Program-made: the position numbers and the translations under genes
Assembly (NCBI RefSeq): GCF_900107685.1
Contig: NZ_FNRQ01000001.1
Location: forward strand, 1,426,001-1,490,000
Direction: 5' to 3'
DNA length: 64,000 bases
Source: Paraburkholderia sartisoli
GTDB lineage: Bacteria > Pseudomonadota > Gammaproteobacteria > Burkholderiales > Burkholderiaceae
Shown: piece after piece, positions 27,575 through 35,783 of the stretch
Numbering within the stretch: position 1 is the first letter of the stretch
How the letters are laid out: each line of letters begins with the position of its first letter
Notes under the pieces: generated by a model
What the model saw: only the letters and a program-made list of their open reading frames with translations
Databases searched by the model: none
Told to the model about the DNA's origin: nothing

Positions 27575-28360
27575 TCACGTGGCGCCTTTACTGGGGCGCG
27601 CGCGGCCTGGGCTTTTATCGGGCGGCAGCAGGGTGGCCAGAAACGCGGGCAGATCGGCAAGGCTTGTGCCGGTGCCATGCGGGCTCACGCCGAGTTCCTC
27701 GGCGGGATTGCGAGCGCGGTTGATCCAGAACGTGGTGTAGCCGAACCACGTCGCACCGGCCACGTCCCAGCCGTTCGACGACACGAATACGATCTCGCGC
27801 GGCGTTGCGCCGAAAGCGGCCGTGCCGAGCGCGTAGGCGGCCGGCGCGGGTTTGTAGGCGCGCACGGCGTCGACTGACAGCACGTGATCGAAAAGGCCGG
27901 CCATCCCGGCGCTCTTGACGGCGATATCGAGCATCTGCGGGTTGCCGTTGGACAGGATCGCGAGCCCGATGCGCGCGCCGGCCGCGACATCGGCGCCAGC
28001 CTGAGGCGCGCGCAACTGACGCAGCACAGGGACCGCGTCAGGGAACGCGGAAAGGCACGCGTACTCGTCCATCAAGCGCTTTTCCGCCGCCGTGTTGAGC
28101 GTAAGGCCGAGTTTGCGGGCGGAAAAACGCAGCGCGTCGAGTGTGATGGTCCAGAACGGTTCGTAGCGTGTACCGCCGACGTCCGACAGCGTGCGCAACT
28201 GCGTGTATTCGATCTGCTTCTGACGCCACAGGAGCGAGAGCGCATCGCCGTGGCCGGGGAACATCTGCTCCGCGGCAGCGACGACCGAATGCACGTCGAA
28301 AAGCGTGCCGTACGCGTCGAAAATAACTGCCTTGGGGAAGAGTGTCGTTGTGGCCGACAT
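27575..28360 (-). CDS. L-2-haloacid dehalogenase (HAD type II)
   Basis: HAD-superfamily hydrolase of 261 residues predicted to remove halide from L-2-haloacids, giving D-2-hydroxyacids. All residues known to matter in the Pseudomonas L-DEX enzyme have counterparts: nucleophile Asp15 and Thr19 (VIFDAYGTLFDVHS), Arg46 (WRQKQIEYTQLR), Ser137 (AILSNGNPQ), Lys170 and Tyr176 (AYKPAPAAYALG), and Ser194, Asn196 and Asp199 (VSSNGWDVAGATWFGY). It is therefore likely active, not a generic phosphatase. It runs into aceB after 70 bases and is divergent from a LysR regulator. The C-terminal 20 residues are Pro/Lys/Arg-rich. Confidence 0.88.
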   Translation of the reverse strand: MSATTTLFPKAVIFDAYGTLFDVHSVVAAAEQMFPGHGDALSLLWRQKQIEYTQLRTLSDVGGTRYEPFWTITLDALRFSARKLGLTLNTAAEKRLMDEYACLSAFPDAVPVLRQLRAPQAGADVAAGARIGLAILSNGNPQMLDIAVKSAGMAGLFDHVLSVDAVRAYKPAPAAYALGTAAFGATPREIVFVSSNGWDVAGATWFGYTTFWINRARNPAEELGVSPHGTGTSLADLPAFLATLLPPDKSPGRARPSKGAT

Positions 28361-28399
28361 TGCCGTGCGCTCCAGTCAGAGGTCAAGACGAATTCTATT

Positions 28400-28437
28400 A
28401 GTGATGTCCCGTAGATAGAAAGACGGTAAACATCACT
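28400..28437. promoter_or_regulatory. Nested inverted repeat between dehalogenase and LysR genes
   Basis: Outer arms AGTGATGT (28400-28407) and ACATCACT (28430-28437), with inner arms CCGT (28409-28412) and ACGG (28423-28426), around an A-rich centre. It is 39 bases upstream of the dehalogenase start and 74 bases upstream of the LysR start. The position in a divergent LysR intergenic region is what an operator would show. The factor is inferred, not shown. Confidence 0.55.
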
Positions 28438-28511
28438 TGATCTTTTACTTTCATATACCTAATCTGGCGTTCGACACCATTACCCGCGTCCACCGACGCG
28501 TCCCATCCGCC

Positions 28512-29414
28512 ATGGACCGCTTCAAGCAGATCGAAACGTTCGTCGCCGTCGCGGCACGCGGCAGCCTGTCCGCGGCTGCCCAGGCCGAGGGCGTCGCGCC
28601 TGCCATCATCGGACGCCGGATCGATGCGCTCGAAGAACGGCTCGGCGTGAAACTGCTCGTGCGCACGACGCGGAAAATCACGCTGACGTTCGAAGGTTCC
28701 GCGTTTCTCGAAGACTGTCAGCGCATCATCCACGACATGCAGAACGCCGAGTCGAGCGTGTCGGCGGGCGGCGTCAAGGCGAGCGGGCATCTGCGCGTGT
28801 CGGCGCCGGCCGGTTTCGGGCGGCGTCACGTCGCACCGCTCGTGCCGGCGTTCACGGTCGCGCATCCCGACGTGTCGATCACGCTCGATCTGTCGGACCG
28901 GATGGTCGACCTGGTCAACGAGGGGTTCGACTGCGCGGTGCGGCTTGGCGAGCTGCCCGATTCGTCGCTGGTGTCGCTGCGCCTCGGCGACAACCGGCGC
29001 GTGGTGGTGGCTTCGCCCGCCTATCTCGCGCGGCGCGGCGCGCCGGAAACGCTCGCCGCGCTCGCCGGCCACAACTGCCTCGCGCTCGGCGCGAGCGCGA
29101 ACCAGCAGCGCGGCTGGACGTTCCAGCAGGACGAAAAAATCGTGACGATCAGGGTCTCCGGCACGATGGAGTGCTCGGACGGCGCGGTGCTGCACGAATG
29201 GTGTCTCGAGGGCTACGGTCTCGCGTGGCGCTCGTGGTGGGAAGTCGGCACGGATATCGCGGCCGGACGCCTCGTCACGGTGCTCGACGCATTCGCGGCG
29301 CCGCCCATCGGCATCCACGCGGTGTTTCCACAGCGTCGACATTTGCCGTTGCGGGTCCGGCTTTTTCTCGATTTCCTGAAACATACGTATAGTCATCCAG
29401 GCTACTGGGGTTAG
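28512..29414 (+). CDS. LysR family transcriptional regulator
   Basis: 300-residue LysR-type regulator from ATG 28512 (MDRFKQIETFVAVAARG). The N-terminal winged helix-turn-helix covers about 1-60 (LSAAAQAEGVAPAIIGRRID, ALEERLGVKLLVRTTRKI). The effector-binding domain follows (SGHLRVSAPAGFGRRHVAPL, LVNEGFDCAVRLGELPDSSL), of the CrgA/DsdC-like type common in Burkholderia. The longer frame from 28437 would start inside the inverted repeat and is rejected. It is divergent from the dehalogenase-aceB unit, which it may control. The inducer is unknown. Confidence 0.9.
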   Translation: MDRFKQIETFVAVAARGSLSAAAQAEGVAPAIIGRRIDALEERLGVKLLVRTTRKITLTFEGSAFLEDCQRIIHDMQNAESSVSAGGVKASGHLRVSAPAGFGRRHVAPLVPAFTVAHPDVSITLDLSDRMVDLVNEGFDCAVRLGELPDSSLVSLRLGDNRRVVVASPAYLARRGAPETLAALAGHNCLALGASANQQRGWTFQQDEKIVTIRVSGTMECSDGAVLHEWCLEGYGLAWRSWWEVGTDIAAGRLVTVLDAFAAPPIGIHAVFPQRRHLPLRVRLFLDFLKHTYSHPGYWG

Positions 29415-29589
29415 CGCACAGCCCCGGCCCGCTCGGGTTTCCGATATGCGGACAGACCCGCACGCGGGCCGTGCAGCGGATTCTTGCGCACTACAATCGA
29501 TTCGGGACGCCGCGTATTGCCCGCTGTCCACATACGCGCCCGCATCCAGCGGACCTGAAGAAACGCCGCAGCTGACGACGGAGGACACG

Positions 29590-30024
29590 ATGTTCAAGCA
29601 CATCCTGGTTCCGACTGATGGTTCAGAGCTATCCAGAATGGCCATCGACGGTGCAATCGACCTCGCGAAATCCGTCGGTGCGCGTGTGACGGCCTACGCA
29701 TGTCTGCCGCAATATCCCTACTCGCCGTTCTCCGAGGTGGTGATCGAGCCGCCGGTCGATTTTCAGGAGCGCAGCGAACGCGAAGCGCGCCTGCACCTGC
29801 AGGAAGTCGAGCAGGCAGCGCTCGACGCGGGCGTTGCCTGCTCGAGCGAAACGAGCGTTCATCCGTCGCCGTATCTCGGGATCATCGAGGCGGCGGAGCG
29901 GGGTGGTTGCGACGTGATTTTCATGGCGTCGCACGGGCGGCGCGGGCTCGGCAGCCTGCTGATCGGCAGCGAGACCCAGCGGGTCCTGACGCATACCCGA
30001 ATCCCGGTGATCGTCTACCGATAA
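29590..30024 (+). CDS. Universal stress protein (UspA family)
   Basis: 144-residue single-domain Usp. The start ATG 29590 has a strong GGAGG site. Family blocks are MFKHILVPTDGSELSRMAI at the N-terminus and the ATP-binding type loop FMASHGRRGLGSLLIGSETQ followed by VLTHTRIPVIVYR. The G-x2-G-x9-G(S/T) pattern in that loop suggests an ATP-binding member. Cytoplasmic, with roles in starvation and stress adaptation inferred from the family. It lies between LysR and the convergent aceA. Confidence 0.92.
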   Translation: MFKHILVPTDGSELSRMAIDGAIDLAKSVGARVTAYACLPQYPYSPFSEVVIEPPVDFQERSEREARLHLQEVEQAALDAGVACSSETSVHPSPYLGIIEAAERGGCDVIFMASHGRRGLGSLLIGSETQRVLTHTRIPVIVYR

Positions 30025-30157
30025 GCGCCGCTGGCGCCAGGACGTGGCGTACCACGAATACGCCTGAGGAAAAACGCGCCGGCGGATAGCCAGCGCGCGT
30101 CTTGTCCGTTCTTCGCACGGTGATGCCGCACCGGAACGCATCTCAGGTGTCATGCCA

Positions 30158-30180
30158 GCCGCCGGCTTCTGACCGGCGGC
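30158..30180. repeat. GC hairpin between the stress protein gene and aceA
   Basis: GCCGCCGG (30158-30165) with CCGGCGGC (30173-30180), 7-base loop, 85 bases beyond the aceA stop on the minus strand. There is no T run on either strand, so it may be an RNA-stabilising 3' structure and not a Rho-independent terminator. Confidence 0.4.
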
Positions 30181-30265
30181 CGTGACGCCTCTGGTGCCGG
30201 CCCTCTGCGGGGCCGCTCCTCCCTGTGTTGCCTGTCGTGCCGCTCACGCCGTCGTCAAACGGCGT

Positions 30266-31570
30266 TCAGGCGACCTTCTTGTCGAAGAACTGCTCGTCTT
30301 CCGTCGAGCCGTGCAGGGCGGTCGTCGACGCGTCGCGCTCGACCGTCTGCGTCACGGCGTCGAAGTAGCCGGTGCCGACTTCGCGCTGGTGCTTCACGGC
30401 GGTGAAGCCCTTTTCGGCTGCCGCGAATTCGGCCTGCTGCATTTCGACGAACGCGCTCATCTGCGTGCGGGCATAGCCGTGCGCGAGGTTGAACATCGAA
30501 TAGTTCAGCGCGTGGAAGCCGGCGAGCGTGATGAACTGGAACTTATAGCCCATCGCACCGAGTTCCTTCTGGAACTTGGCGATCGTCGCGTCGTCGAGGT
30601 TCTTCTTCCAGTTGAACGACGGCGAACAGTTGTACGACAGCAGCTTGCCCGGGAACTGCTTGTGGATCGCCTCGGCGAATTTCTTCGCGAATTCGAGATC
30701 CGGCTTGCCGGTTTCGCACCAGATCATGTCGGCGTACGGCGCGTAGGCGAGGCCGCGCGAGATAGCCTGCCCGATACCCGGCTTCGTGCGGTAGAAGCCT
30801 TCGACGGTGCGCTCGCCGGTCAGGAACGGCTTGTCGTTGTCGTCGATGTCCGACGTCACGAGGTCAGCCGCTTCCGCGTCCGTGCGGGCCAGCAGGATCG
30901 TCGGCGTGCCCGACACATCGGCCGCGAGACGCGCTGCCGTCAGCTTCGCGATGTTTTCGCGCGTCGGCACGAGCACCTTGCCGCCCATGTGGCCGCATTT
31001 CTTCACCGAAGCCAGCTGGTCTTCGAAGTGGACGCCCGCGGCGCCGGCCTCGATCATCGACTTCATCAGTTCGAACGCGTTCAGCACGCCGCCGAAACCG
31101 GCTTCAGCGTCCGCCACGATCGGCGCGAAGTAGTCGATATAGCCTTCGTCGCCCGGGTTCTTGCCTTCGGACCACTGGATCTGGTCGGCACGCGTGAGCG
31201 TATTGTTGATGCGCTTCACGACGAGCGGCACCGAATTCGCCGGATACAGCGACTGGTCGGGATACATTTCGCCTGCGACATTCGCGTCGCCGGCCACCTG
31301 CCAGCCCGACAGATAGATGGCCTTCAGGCCGGCCTTGACCTGCTGCATGGCCTGATTGCCGGTCAGCGCGCCGAGTGCGTTGACGAACGGCTCGTTATGG
31401 ATCGATTCCCACAGCTTTTCGGCGCCGCGCTTCGCGAGCGTGTGCTCGACCGGCACCGAGCCGCGCAGACGCACCACGTCTTCAGCGGAATACGATCGCT
31501 TGATGCCCTTCCAGCGCGGATCGGTTTCCCATTGTTGTTGGAGTTGCTGACTCTGTTGTTGACGTGACAT
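30266..31570 (-). CDS. aceA: Isocitrate lyase
   Basis: First enzyme of the glyoxylate shunt, splitting isocitrate to glyoxylate and succinate. The 434-residue product carries the signature KKCGH (190-194, catalytic Cys192), preceded by [14 protein letters not shown], plus [20 protein letters not shown], the metal-site DIDDND region and [12 protein letters not shown]. The start has a GAGGAG ribosome site. The 445-base AT-rich upstream region suggests regulation separate from aceB, which is transcribed from its own side of the LysR gene. Confidence 0.97.
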   Translation of the reverse strand: MSRQQQSQQLQQQWETDPRWKGIKRSYSAEDVVRLRGSVPVEHTLAKRGAEKLWESIHNEPFVNALGALTGNQAMQQVKAGLKAIYLSGWQVAGDANVAGEMYPDQSLYPANSVPLVVKRINNTLTRADQIQWSEGKNPGDEGYIDYFAPIVADAEAGFGGVLNAFELMKSMIEAGAAGVHFEDQLASVKKCGHMGGKVLVPTRENIAKLTAARLAADVSGTPTILLARTDAEAADLVTSDIDDNDKPFLTGERTVEGFYRTKPGIGQAISRGLAYAPYADMIWCETGKPDLEFAKKFAEAIHKQFPGKLLSYNCSPSFNWKKNLDDATIAKFQKELGAMGYKFQFITLAGFHALNYSMFNLAHGYARTQMSAFVEMQQAEFAAAEKGFTAVKHQREVGTGYFDAVTQTVERDASTTALHGSTEDEQFFDKKVA

Positions 31571-32015
31571 GGTGTGCTCCTCTAATTGCCCAAACAGGTG
31601 GATCGGTTGATCTGCGTTTCCAGCGAAGCGGATTTCAGACCTTTTCGGCTGCTCCGCGTCGTGAAGTCTTATATAAGAGTCTAGGCAAATCGAGGTAGTC
31701 GCAACAGGCGCCGTTGAAGCTTTGTTTGATATTTTTAGTTTATATAAATCAAATATTTACGATTTTAATTTCACAATAAGAAATACAATTTCCCATGTTG
31801 CAACAGCAGTGGTTGTGCCACGCAGCACGATTTTTTACGACGCAAAAAATTTTTCCACATTGTGAAATGTCGTGGGCGGCGATGGATGGGCGAAAAAAAA
31901 CCGGTGCCTGAGCACCGGTTTTTCTGAAACCTCACGCGGCATGGAGCCGTTCGAGGTGATGTAGCGTCGCTGTCGGGCCCGCTTTAAACGCTGACCCGAT
32001 CGCATGCCCGAGGGC
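31571..32015. other. 445-base AT-rich region upstream of aceA
   Basis: No gene seen. From about 31720 to 31870 the sequence is strongly AT-rich, unlike the rest of the window. It contains a perfect 10-base inverted repeat, ATTTCACAAT (31768-31777) and ATTGTGAAAT (31859-31868), and a second pair TTTGAT (31725-31730) and ATCAAA (31748-31753). These are likely promoter or operator elements for minus-strand aceA. The rhlE terminator occupies 31896-31923. Confidence 0.5.
31896..31923 (-). terminator. Terminator of rhlE
   Basis: Twelve-bp stem AAAAACCGGTGC (31896-31907) with GCACCGGTTTTT (31912-31923), CTGA loop. On the minus strand eight T residues follow the GC core. It is about 93 bases after the rhlE stop. 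Confidence 0.9.
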
Positions 32016-33584
32016 TTAGCTGCCGCGACGCGCGGTACGCGGACCGTCGCTGCGACGGGCGCCGTAGCCACCGTCACGCGAGCCGCCGTCGGCCGACTTG
32101 CCTGCCCAGCCGCCGCCCGTGCGAGCGCCGCCGCCATTGCCGGCCGGCTTGCCGCCGCCGCTACCGAAGCGACGACCGCCACCACCGTTGCCGCCACCCG
32201 GACGGCCACGGCCGCCAAAGCCCGGACGACCGGTGCCCGACGGTGCCGATTTGCGCGGCTCGAAACCTTCGACAACGTTGACCGCGAGCGGCGTACGCAC
32301 GAAACGTTCGATGCGCTTCAACGCGCCCTGTTCGGCGTGATGCACGAGGCTCACGGCGATACCCGAGCGGCCGGCACGGCCGGTACGGCCGATACGGTGT
32401 ACGTAGTCTTCCGCGAACTTCGGCAGATCGTAGTTGAACACGTGCGTGATGCCCGGGATGTCGATGCCGCGTGCCGCGACGTCGGTGGCCACGAGCACGC
32501 GCACACGGCGCTCGCGCAGTGCCTTGATCGTGCGGTTGCGCGCGCCTTGCGGCAGATCGCCGTGCAGGGCGGCCGATTCGAAACCGGCGTCGGCGAGACG
32601 GCCAGCGAGCTGGTCGGCTTCGTTTTTCGTCGCCGTGAACACGATGGCCTGGTCAAGGCCGGCGTCACGCAGCAGATGGTCGAGCAGACGATCCTTGTGA
32701 TCGCGGTCGTCGACGTAATGCACGGTCTGCGCGATGTTGGTGCGCTGTTCCATGCGCTGGACGATTTCGATGCGCTCCGGATCCTTCAGCAGACGGCCCG
32801 TCAGCGCGCCGATCTTGCCGTCGAGCGTGGCCGAGAACAGCATCGTCTGACGCGTGGCCGGCGTGGAGGCGACGATCGTTTCGATGTCTTCGATGAAGCC
32901 CATGTCGAGCATGCGGTCCGCTTCGTCGAGGACGAGGATCTGCAGTTGCGACAGGTCGATACGGCCGCGTTCCAGGTGATCAATCAGACGACCCGGCGTG
33001 GCGACGAGAATTTCAGGGTTTTTGGCCAGCAGCATCAGCTGTTGACCATATGCGACGCCGCCGAGAATGCTGACGGTGCGCAGGCGCTTCAGATGCTTGC
33101 CGTACGTGGATGCAGCGGTCGTGACCTGCATCGCGAGTTCGCGCGTCGGCGTCAGGACCAGCATCGTCGGGCGGGCGACGGGCTGCGGGCGGCGCGTGCG
33201 GCGATCGCCGTCGGCCGGGCGCGGTTCCCGCGGCTGGGCGGCCTGGGCCTTTTGCAGCTGCGAGAAACGCTCGATTGCGGGCAGCATGAACGCCGCGGTC
33301 TTGCCGGAACCGGTCGGGCTCGACACCATCAGGTCGCGGCCGGCGATGGCGGCGGGAATCGCGCGCTGCTGAACCGGCGTCGGTGCCGAATAGCCCGCGG
33401 CCGTCAGAGCGGAGACGACATCCGCCGAAAGGCCGAGCGACGCGAACGTCGGGCCGCTCGGCGCGGCGGCGTCGGCCACCACGGCTGCGGTCGCGACATC
33501 TTGCGAGGCGGCAGCAGGGGTGTCGAGACCGAGGGCTTGATCGGCGATGGCGTTCAACGGGCTGGGAGTATTGCTCGAAGTCAT
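32016..33584 (-). CDS. rhlE: DEAD-box RNA helicase (RhlE-type)
   Basis: ATP-dependent RNA helicase of 522 residues. It has a Q-motif region (FASLGLSADVVSALTAAGY, then PVQQRAIP), motif I SSPTGSGKTAAF, Ia PTRELAMQV, Ib TPGRL, II VLDEADRMLDMGF, III SATLDGKI, V ATDVAARGIDIPG and VI HRIGRTGRAGR. Between motifs I and Ia there is an Arg/Pro-rich insertion (about 117-138). The C-terminal 80 residues are a Gly/Arg/Ser-rich RGG-like tail that probably binds RNA and may aid condensate formation. The exact subfamily (RhlE or another DEAD helicase) rests on overall similarity. Confidence 0.88.
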   Translation of the reverse strand: MTSSNTPSPLNAIADQALGLDTPAAASQDVATAAVVADAAAPSGPTFASLGLSADVVSALTAAGYSAPTPVQQRAIPAAIAGRDLMVSSPTGSGKTAAFMLPAIERFSQLQKAQAAQPREPRPADGDRRTRRPQPVARPTMLVLTPTRELAMQVTTAASTYGKHLKRLRTVSILGGVAYGQQLMLLAKNPEILVATPGRLIDHLERGRIDLSQLQILVLDEADRMLDMGFIEDIETIVASTPATRQTMLFSATLDGKIGALTGRLLKDPERIEIVQRMEQRTNIAQTVHYVDDRDHKDRLLDHLLRDAGLDQAIVFTATKNEADQLAGRLADAGFESAALHGDLPQGARNRTIKALRERRVRVLVATDVAARGIDIPGITHVFNYDLPKFAEDYVHRIGRTGRAGRSGIAVSLVHHAEQGALKRIERFVRTPLAVNVVEGFEPRKSAPSGTGRPGFGGRGRPGGGNGGGGRRFGSGGGKPAGNGGGARTGGGWAGKSADGGSRDGGYGARRSDGPRTARRGS

Positions 33585-34009
33585 GAGAATCCTTGAAACA
33601 CGGGAAGTGAAACGTCGGCGCCAATCGGCATACCCAAGTCGTCGGATTCAGCGAGCAAAGAAGCAGCGAGCAAATCGAAAAACGGGGGCAGCTCGCAACA
33701 ATGAAGGCGAGCTTTTCGTTAGAAGCTGTATCGGATGCGACAAGCCGATATTGGCATTGTCGCCAGCCTGGTACTTGACGGCCCGAAATGAGGGCCTGCT
33801 GGCAGGAGGGGACAGGTTCTAAACTGGATTGGAGCAAAACGCTACGAGGCGCTGCGCAGCCGCGCGCCGGAAAGAAAACCGGGCAAAGCAGTGAAGCGCA
33901 GGCGCATTATATCGGGTTTTGCTGCACTGCGCCACTATCCCGTAAATGGCCGATGACCGGTGAAGCGGGCTGCGTTCGTGGTCTTGACGGGCGGACAGGT
34001 TGCGTCAGG
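33585..34009. other. 425-base region upstream of rhlE
   Basis: No gene supported. On the minus strand a perfect TATAAT (plus coordinates 33906-33911) lies about 320 bases before rhlE, without a clear -35. If it is used, rhlE has a long 5' leader, as many DEAD-box helicase genes do. No terminator for the acyl-CoA-binding gene was found. Confidence 0.4.
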
Positions 34010-34288
34010 TCAGGCCGAAGCGCCGCTCTTCAGCGATTCGACCAGTTCGACATATTGCTGCTTTGCGGTGTCCTGCGGTGTGCCCTTGAGGGCGGTCCAT
34101 GCGTCGTACTTGTATTTGCCGACGATATCGGTGAAGCCCGGCTTGTCGCCGCGGACGTCGCCTTCGGTGGCCTGCTTGAAGAGGGCGTACAGACGCAGCA
34201 GCGTCAGGTTGCCCGGACGCTCCGGCAGTTGCTTCACATCTTCCTGGGCCTGCGCGAACAGCGTATTAACGTTGTTTGTGTCGCTCAT
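34010..34288 (-). CDS. Acyl-CoA-binding protein
   Basis: 92-residue cytosolic four-helix protein that binds medium and long-chain acyl-CoA esters. It shows FAQAQEDVKQLPERPGNLTL, LRLYALFKQATEGDVRGDKPG and KYKYDAWTALKGTPQDTAKQ, the ACBP ligand-binding Tyr/Lys blocks, and ends with YVELVESLKSG. The start MSDTNNVNT (34288) is chosen because it places helix 1 correctly, and an upstream ATG at 34336 adds a basic stretch. ACBP is best known in eukaryotes but occurs in Burkholderiaceae. It lies upstream of rhlE on the same strand and is divergent from tsaB. Confidence 0.92.
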   Translation of the reverse strand: MSDTNNVNTLFAQAQEDVKQLPERPGNLTLLRLYALFKQATEGDVRGDKPGFTDIVGKYKYDAWTALKGTPQDTAKQQYVELVESLKSGASA

Positions 34289-34476
34289 CCTTGTTCTCCA
34301 TGCGTGTCGAGGTTGGCTGGCGATCATAACAAGCATGGCGGTGCATCGGGCTGGAGCGATTCTTCCAGACCGCGCGACGCCGGCGCGGGCGGCGATGCCA
34401 ATACCGCTGGCAACGCCCGGGGGTGTCGGTGCGGTTCGCCTCCGGCAACGCGGGGCGCCGCATTACAATAGCGGTC

Positions 34477-35292
34477 ATGACCCGAATCGTCCTGCTTGCC
34501 CTCGATACATCGACCGAATTCTGCTCGGTCGCGCTTTTGTCCGCCGGTTCCGATGCGGATACCGGTGCGTCGCCCGTCGACCCTGCCGCTGCTTCCTCGC
34601 GCGTCTGGGTGCGACATGAAGCGACGGGCGCCGTCTCCAGCACGCGCCTCTTGCCTGCAATCCGCGAACTCTTCGACGAAGCCGGTCTCGCGCTCGCCGA
34701 CTGCGACGCCATCGCATTCGGCGCGGGCCCCGGCTCGTTCACGGGTCTGCGGACCGCGACGGGCGTCGCCCAGGGGCTCGCGTTCGGCCTCGATATTCCG
34801 GTCGTGCCGGTCAGCACGCTGCTCGCGTGCGCCGAAAGCGCGCGGCTGCGCGATCCGTCGGCGAACCGCGTGCTGGCCGCGCTCGACGCGCGCATGGACG
34901 AAGTCTACTGGGCGGATTACGCATGGGACGACGCGCAGCACGAGTGGCGCGCGGTCCATCCGGCGTCGCTCGATGCGCCCGGCAACACGCCGGTTCCCGA
35001 GGCGCCGTTCACGCTGGCAGGCAACGCGGCCGCGGCGTTCGGCGAGCGGCTCGTGGCGGCGTCGCGCGCGCGCGCGATCGATCGCGAAGCCGTGCCGCAC
35101 GCGATGCCGGTCGCGATGGTCGCGCTGCGGGCGTTCCGCGCGGGCCGCACGGTGCCGGCGGATCAGGCCGCGCCCGAGTACATTCGCGACAAGGTTGCGC
35201 AGACCACTGCCGAACGCATGGCCGCAAAGGCCGCGCAGGCGGCGGGACATGCACCGGTCGCGCAGACCGTTTTGCGTGAGGGCCAGCGATGA
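34477..35292 (+). CDS. tsaB: tRNA threonylcarbamoyladenosine biosynthesis protein TsaB
   Basis: Partner of TsaD and TsaE in making t6A37 on ANN-decoding tRNAs. The 271-residue product from ATG 34477 has LLALDTSTEFCSVALLSAGS (ASKHA phosphate-1-like region) and DAIAFGAGPGSFTGLRTATG, both standard for TsaB, and ends with the Ala-rich helical C-terminus seen in beta- and gammaproteobacteria. An insertion at about 25-40 is rich in Ala, Ser and Asp. Its ATGA overlap with rimI implies coupled translation. Confidence 0.94.
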   Translation: MTRIVLLALDTSTEFCSVALLSAGSDADTGASPVDPAAASSRVWVRHEATGAVSSTRLLPAIRELFDEAGLALADCDAIAFGAGPGSFTGLRTATGVAQGLAFGLDIPVVPVSTLLACAESARLRDPSANRVLAALDARMDEVYWADYAWDDAQHEWRAVHPASLDAPGNTPVPEAPFTLAGNAAAAFGERLVAASRARAIDREAVPHAMPVAMVALRAFRAGRTVPADQAAPEYIRDKVAQTTAERMAAKAAQAAGHAPVAQTVLREGQR

Positions 35293-35783
35293 GCGGCGTG
35301 CTGCTCGCCGACCGCTACGTATCGCCGATGACAGAGGGCGATCTGGACGAGGTCGCGGCCATCGAGAAACTCGGATATGAGTTTCCGTGGAGTCGCGGCA
35401 ATTTCGCGGACTCGCTGCGCAACGGCTATTTTGGGATCTGCCTGCGCCACGTCACGGGCGCGCTGATCGGCTATTGCGTGCTGATGCCAGTGGTCGACGA
35501 AATGCATCTGCTGAACCTGTGCGTGACGCCTGCTTCGCAAGGCGCGGGCGCGGGTCTCACGTTGCTGCGCGAAGCGGTGCGCATCACGCGCGCCGAGAAA
35601 CTCGATGGCCTGCTGCTGGAAGTCCGGCCTTCGAATCACCGCGCGATCCGTCTATATGAACATTTCGGGTTTTCGTCGATTGGACGGCGCAAGAACTATT
35701 ATCCGGCGCGACATCGCAGCCGGGAGGACGCCATCGTGATGCGTTATTCGTTTGCAGGGGAGGGCGCAGATGGCGTTCTCTGA
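35289..35783 (+). CDS. rimI: Ribosomal protein S18-alanine N-acetyltransferase
   Basis: GNAT enzyme acetylating the N-terminal Ala of ribosomal protein S18. The 164-residue product has AAIEKLGYEFPWSRGNFADS, a family motif with the FPWS block, EMHLLNLCVTPASQGAGAG (acetyl-CoA-binding motif A), and LLEVRPSNHRAIRLYEHFGF. It overlaps tsaB by 4 bases, a common pairing in bacteria, and its end overlaps the next gene by 14 bases. Confidence 0.93.
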   Translation: MSGVLLADRYVSPMTEGDLDEVAAIEKLGYEFPWSRGNFADSLRNGYFGICLRHVTGALIGYCVLMPVVDEMHLLNLCVTPASQGAGAGLTLLREAVRITRAEKLDGLLLEVRPSNHRAIRLYEHFGFSSIGRRKNYYPARHRSREDAIVMRYSFAGEGADGVL

